The notes under the pieces: generated by a model
Databases searched by the model: none
Told to the model about the DNA's origin: nothing
Seen by the model: only the letters and a program-made list of their open reading frames with translations
Origin: DATNPX01 sp036702975
GTDB taxonomy: Bacteria > Cyanobacteriota > Vampirovibrionia > Obscuribacterales > Obscuribacteraceae
Assembly: GCA_036702975.1 (NCBI GenBank)
Contig: DATNPX010000036.1
Coordinates: 1 to 38,186 of the forward strand
Length of the DNA: 38,186 nt
Reading direction: 5' to 3'
Position numbers and translations under genes: made by a program
Shown here: in pieces, positions 35,180-38,186 of the stretch
How the letters are laid out: the number at the start of each line of letters is the position of its first letter
Position numbering within the stretch: the stretch's first letter is position 1

Positions 35180-35197
35180 GACACCATCGGCCGGACA

Positions 35198-35758
35198 TTA
35201 GCCAGCTCTATCACATTCGGCGGACGCAAATTCATCCTTCCTGATTCTATAGAGAACGTGTTCCTGCAAAGGATGACCATCTTCAAGAAGTGGATGCTTG
35301 AAATTATCGTGCGTGTTGTAGGTCATGCCAATTTTCTGCATTACACGCATCGAATTCCTATTGCAGGTCGCAGTCATGGCTATGATTTCGTCGAGACCTA
35401 CAGTCTCGAAGCCGTATTTAAGAGCCAACAGTGCGGCTTCAGGTGCGTAACCGTTGCCCCAAAAACGTTTAGCCAACCGCCATCCAATCTCGACACAGGG
35501 AGTGAAGTGTGCATCAAAGGTGGGGCGCCATAAGCCTACAAAACCGATAAACTCGCTGCTGTTGATAGTTTCAACAGCCCAGAGTCCAAACTTGTCTTCT
35601 TCAAACCTCTGCTCAATTCGTTCGATTAAAGATCTCGTTTCATCCTTCGACAGTGTTTTTGGAAAATGTTTCATCACATCCGGATCAGCGTTCAAATCAG
35701 CGAATGGCTGAAGGTCAGACTCATTCCAGCGACGGAGAAGCAATCTATTACTCTGCAC
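35198..35758 (-). CDS. GNAT-family N-acetyltransferase (RimJ/RimL-type)
   Basis: 186 residues. It opens with SNRLLLRRWNESDLQPF, the typical RimJ/RimL-like start (TERLxLRxxxxxDxxxF). The acetyl-CoA loop is seen as RFWGNGYAPEAALLALKYGFE, here WGNGYA, and the end holds NRNSMRVMQKIGM, also typical. The GTG at 35758 has only a weak GAGAT upstream. Such enzymes acetylate ribosomal proteins, small molecules or antibiotics; the target is not evident. Confidence 0.9.
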   Translation of the reverse strand: MQSNRLLLRRWNESDLQPFADLNADPDVMKHFPKTLSKDETRSLIERIEQRFEEDKFGLWAVETINSSEFIGFVGLWRPTFDAHFTPCVEIGWRLAKRFWGNGYAPEAALLALKYGFETVGLDEIIAMTATCNRNSMRVMQKIGMTYNTHDNFKHPLLEDGHPLQEHVLYRIRKDEFASAECDRAG

Positions 35759-36005
35759 AATTACATCTCATGGCGGCAATTCAATCAATCAATCGAACGA
35801 ATAGTATCGTATATGATATCACAATTCGTCACTCGTTATTTCTGGTTAAGTGCGCCTGACGGACTTTGATGCCTTAACGATTCGTATACTTGACTAGCTG
35901 TGACAGTGCCCACATGCTACGCTTGCCATGAATTACCGCGATTTGGTAACTCAATTCGTTCTCAGACTCGAAAGACTCAGCCGAGTCATTCACATGTCGC
36001 TCTGG

Positions 36006-36026
36006 ACCCGCTCAAGGCGGGTTTTT
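36006..36026 (+). terminator. Intrinsic terminator or attenuator in front of hisD
   Basis: ACCCGC pairs with GCGGGT around a 5-base loop and is followed by TTTT. It ends only 28 bases before the hisD ATG. Upstream, GACTC/GAGTC and GACTCG/CGAGTC can form competing stems (35966-35990). A possible TTGACT box lies near 35890. No CDS on this strand ends just upstream, so attenuation of hisD, or a short free RNA, is possible. Confidence 0.6.
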
Positions 36027-36054
36027 CATTCCAAGATAGTTTCGGGAGCAACCG

Positions 36055-37365
36055 ATGATTCAGATACACGAACTAGAAAAAATGTCCCAGCCGGATCTGG
36101 ACAAATTGATGATTCGCGCCAATGTCGACATCAATGAAGTGAAAGCGAGTGTTGAAAAAATTATTGAGGCAGTTCGAACAGAGGGAGATGAAGCTCTGGT
36201 CCGATTCACCAGAGAATGGGACGAACCAAATTTCGACATGTCTCAGCTTGTGGTCACTAAAGAACAAATCGACGAAGCTTACAAAAATACGCCAAAAGAA
36301 ACAATTGATCGCATCAAAGAGCAGATCGAACTAGCGCGTAAGTTTCACGAAATCCAGAGGAAGCAGATTCGCGACTGGCAGATCGAAATCGAAAAAGGAA
36401 TTCTAGTTGGAGAAAAGTGGACGGCGATCGATGAGGTCGGACTTTACGTTCCGGGCGGAAAAAATCCATTTCCAACAGTACAGCAAATCCTTGCCGTAGC
36501 GGCAAAAACAGCCGGCTGCAAACGAATCGTTTCCTGCATCTCGCCCAGAGGAAAAAACTACGAGGTTCTGATCGCTGCTAACGAGTGTGGCATCACAGAA
36601 GTGTACCGAGTCGGCGGCGCACAGGCGATTGCCGCGATGGCATACGGCACTGAAACCATCAAACCAATCAGTCTGATCGCCGGTCCAGGCAGCCCCTACG
36701 TTACGGCAGCGAAAATTCTGTGCCAGCAAAAAGTTGCTATCGATATGCCGGCTGGCCCGAGCGAAGCCATCATTCTTGCCGATGGCACCGTTAATGGTGA
36801 CGTTGACCTGCAGACGAAGGCTCGTTACTGCGCAGCTGATGTACTCGCCCGCGCTGAGCATGGACCAGACTCGGCTGGTGTTCTCGTCACTGACTCAATG
36901 GAACTCGCGACACTGACCAAGGCAGAAATTGAAAAACAGTACGAAACACTATCGCGGCAAAAATACATCAAGGAAGCGCTTTCACAATACAGCGCACTCA
37001 TTGTCACATCAACGATGCAAGAGGCCATAGACTTCACCAATCAATACTCCCCAGAACATTTGGAGATTCTGGTCGAACAGCCAGAGCAGACGCTCGGCAA
37101 AATAACAAACGCCGGTTCTGTCTTCCTTGGATATTACAACCCGGTCGCGACGGGCGACTATGCAACAGGCATCAACCACATTTTGCCGTCGGCGGGGTGG
37201 GCTCGCCAAACATCAGCGGTCGGAGTCTGGACGTTTATGAAGCGAGTGCAGTACTCCAGCCTGACTCAAAACGGGCTCAATCGCCTCAAGCCAATAGTGC
37301 AGACAATTGCGAACGTGGAAGGCTTGGATGCACACCGTCGCAGCGTCGAAGTACGTTTCGAATAG
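36055..37365 (+). CDS. hisD: Histidinol dehydrogenase
   Basis: 436 residues, the normal length. VGLYVPGGKNPFPT, GITEVYRVGGAQAIAAMAYGT, AGPGSPYV, MPAGPSEA, ADVLARAEHGPDS (zinc/catalytic His) and the C-terminal GINHILPS and WTFMKRVQY are all HisD signatures. It oxidises histidinol to histidine in two NAD+-dependent steps. GGGAG lies six bases before the ATG. No other his genes are nearby, so it is a solitary copy, perhaps regulated through the hairpin just upstream. Confidence 0.96.
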   Translation: MIQIHELEKMSQPDLDKLMIRANVDINEVKASVEKIIEAVRTEGDEALVRFTREWDEPNFDMSQLVVTKEQIDEAYKNTPKETIDRIKEQIELARKFHEIQRKQIRDWQIEIEKGILVGEKWTAIDEVGLYVPGGKNPFPTVQQILAVAAKTAGCKRIVSCISPRGKNYEVLIAANECGITEVYRVGGAQAIAAMAYGTETIKPISLIAGPGSPYVTAAKILCQQKVAIDMPAGPSEAIILADGTVNGDVDLQTKARYCAADVLARAEHGPDSAGVLVTDSMELATLTKAEIEKQYETLSRQKYIKEALSQYSALIVTSTMQEAIDFTNQYSPEHLEILVEQPEQTLGKITNAGSVFLGYYNPVATGDYATGINHILPSAGWARQTSAVGVWTFMKRVQYSSLTQNGLNRLKPIVQTIANVEGLDAHRRSVEVRFE

Positions 37366-37419
37366 GATTTGCCAACTGACAATACAATCGCAAAATAACT
37401 CAGAAGACTAGCCTGAACT

Positions 37420-38186
37420 ATGACTGTGGCGTTTCAACTCACTGATATTCAGAAAAAACAATTCAGCGACAAAACTGGCGCGGAGAGTGATTTGCTTCAA
37501 TTTCTCAAAGAAAACGAAGACGAGACAATCAGCCATGTGGAACTGCAACCCAAGCCGGAATCGCTTAATTCCTTGAACGGTTTTGTCACCTTCAGCAATG
37601 GCGAACGCTTCTTTTTTAAGACACACACAGAAGAAAACGAGAAAGTTTCGGAGTATTACAACGCAGCAGAGCTAGCCAAATCAGGCTACCCGATCATAAC
37701 GTCCAAACAAGTCACACACAGAGTGGGCAAACAGATTGTTCTTTACCAGATCATCAGTTTCCCGACCCTTTTTGATCTTTTGAAAGTCGAAGAGGACAAA
37801 ATCATCAACGCCTGCCATTCAGGTGACGACGCAAATGATCTCCTGACTTGTCAGATTGCTCTCGACAAATTGGTGTTCGATATTTATTCCAAAAACTTGA
37901 GCATCTCATCAGCTGAAGATCAGTCAAAAGCAGTCATTCATCAGCTTTTCTCGCATCGCCTGGCAGAAGATGGTCGGGTCGGCTTGTTCTATCGAAATCA
38001 GAGTCTGCAGCTTGAATCCTCATCAATTCCATTCGAGACCCTGGCTAATATGGAGTGGAGTATTAATGGCGCCAACTACAAACAGTCTATCAACGACATA
38101 ATCGAGAAAAGCAAAACCCTTCTCAAACCCGCGACAGGAGCCGCCGTGCCAGGACACGGCGATGCACACAACGGAAATATTTTTGT
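37420..38186 (+). CDS. APH/choline-kinase-fold phosphotransferase (partial, runs off right edge)
   Basis: The ATG at 37420 opens a frame that stays open for about 255 codons to the window end. The N-terminal part is beta-rich, with a FFFKT lysine near residue 66. The last residues visible are PGHGDAHNGNIF, which matches the catalytic loop (HGDxHxxN) of aminoglycoside phosphotransferase-fold kinases. The substrate is unknown. It follows hisD by 54 bases on the same strand. Confidence 0.78.
   Translation, partial: MTVAFQLTDIQKKQFSDKTGAESDLLQFLKENEDETISHVELQPKPESLNSLNGFVTFSNGERFFFKTHTEENEKVSEYYNAAELAKSGYPIITSKQVTHRVGKQIVLYQIISFPTLFDLLKVEEDKIINACHSGDDANDLLTCQIALDKLVFDIYSKNLSISSAEDQSKAVIHQLFSHRLAEDGRVGLFYRNQSLQLESSSIPFETLANMEWSINGANYKQSINDIIEKSKTLLKPATGAAVPGHGDAHNGNIF

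Overview
The window looks like a chromosomal segment from a bacterium with an unusually large set of eukaryote-like Ser/Thr kinases. Base composition is even, coding is dense on both strands, and GTG and TTG starts behind clear Shine-Dalgarno sites are frequent. Five separate Ser/Thr kinases, a leucine-rich-repeat kinase and WG-repeat proteins suggest the Melainabacteria/Vampirovibrionia (Obscuribacterales-like) branch near Cyanobacteria. That placement is inference only; no marker gene here fixes it.

Region 1 (1-11.7 kb) is signalling and envelope. It holds an LRR kinase running off the left edge, a small His/Asn-rich secreted protein, a PP2C-type phosphatase with a repetitive tail, a zinc-ribbon kinase, a secreted protein, a vWA protein, a kinase with a transmembrane segment and TPR-like tail, and a membrane-anchored trypsin-like protease. 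The PP2C, vWA and kinase genes match the three parts of the TerY-P triad (YegK/YegL/YegI-like in E. coli). The kinase and the protease share a repeated short D-R-G motif next to their membrane segments.

Region 2 (11.7-15.7 kb) holds a YcaQ-like winged-helix protein and a CBS/CysK-type PLP enzyme. Between them lie two 345-bp direct repeats, each looking like a small-RNA gene with a promoter and a strong terminator, and the first of three arrays of a CCGATATCGG palindrome spaced 32-34 bp.

Region 3 (15.8-21.2 kb) is a tight operon: a WG-repeat membrane protein followed by two paralogous membrane kinases whose catalytic loop reads HRD[FL]TPDN in place of HRDxKPxN.

Region 4 (21.2-26.9 kb) is metabolic. 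A NAMPT-like and a divergent PRPP-synthetase-like gene overlap, preceded by helically phased 10-bp repeats. A tryptophanase-like gene follows, with an apparent frameshift and a possible TnaC-like leader peptide. Then come an AAC(3)-family acetyltransferase behind 16-bp tandem repeats and an ankyrin remnant.

Region 5 (26.9-38.2 kb) holds tRNA-Arg(TCG), the second palindrome array, a CHASE3 histidine kinase, phosphoglucomutase, a secreted protein, an FtsH-like protease, the third palindrome array just before a HAD phosphatase, a GNAT acetyltransferase, a stand-alone hisD behind a terminator-like hairpin, and a partial APH-fold kinase at the right edge.
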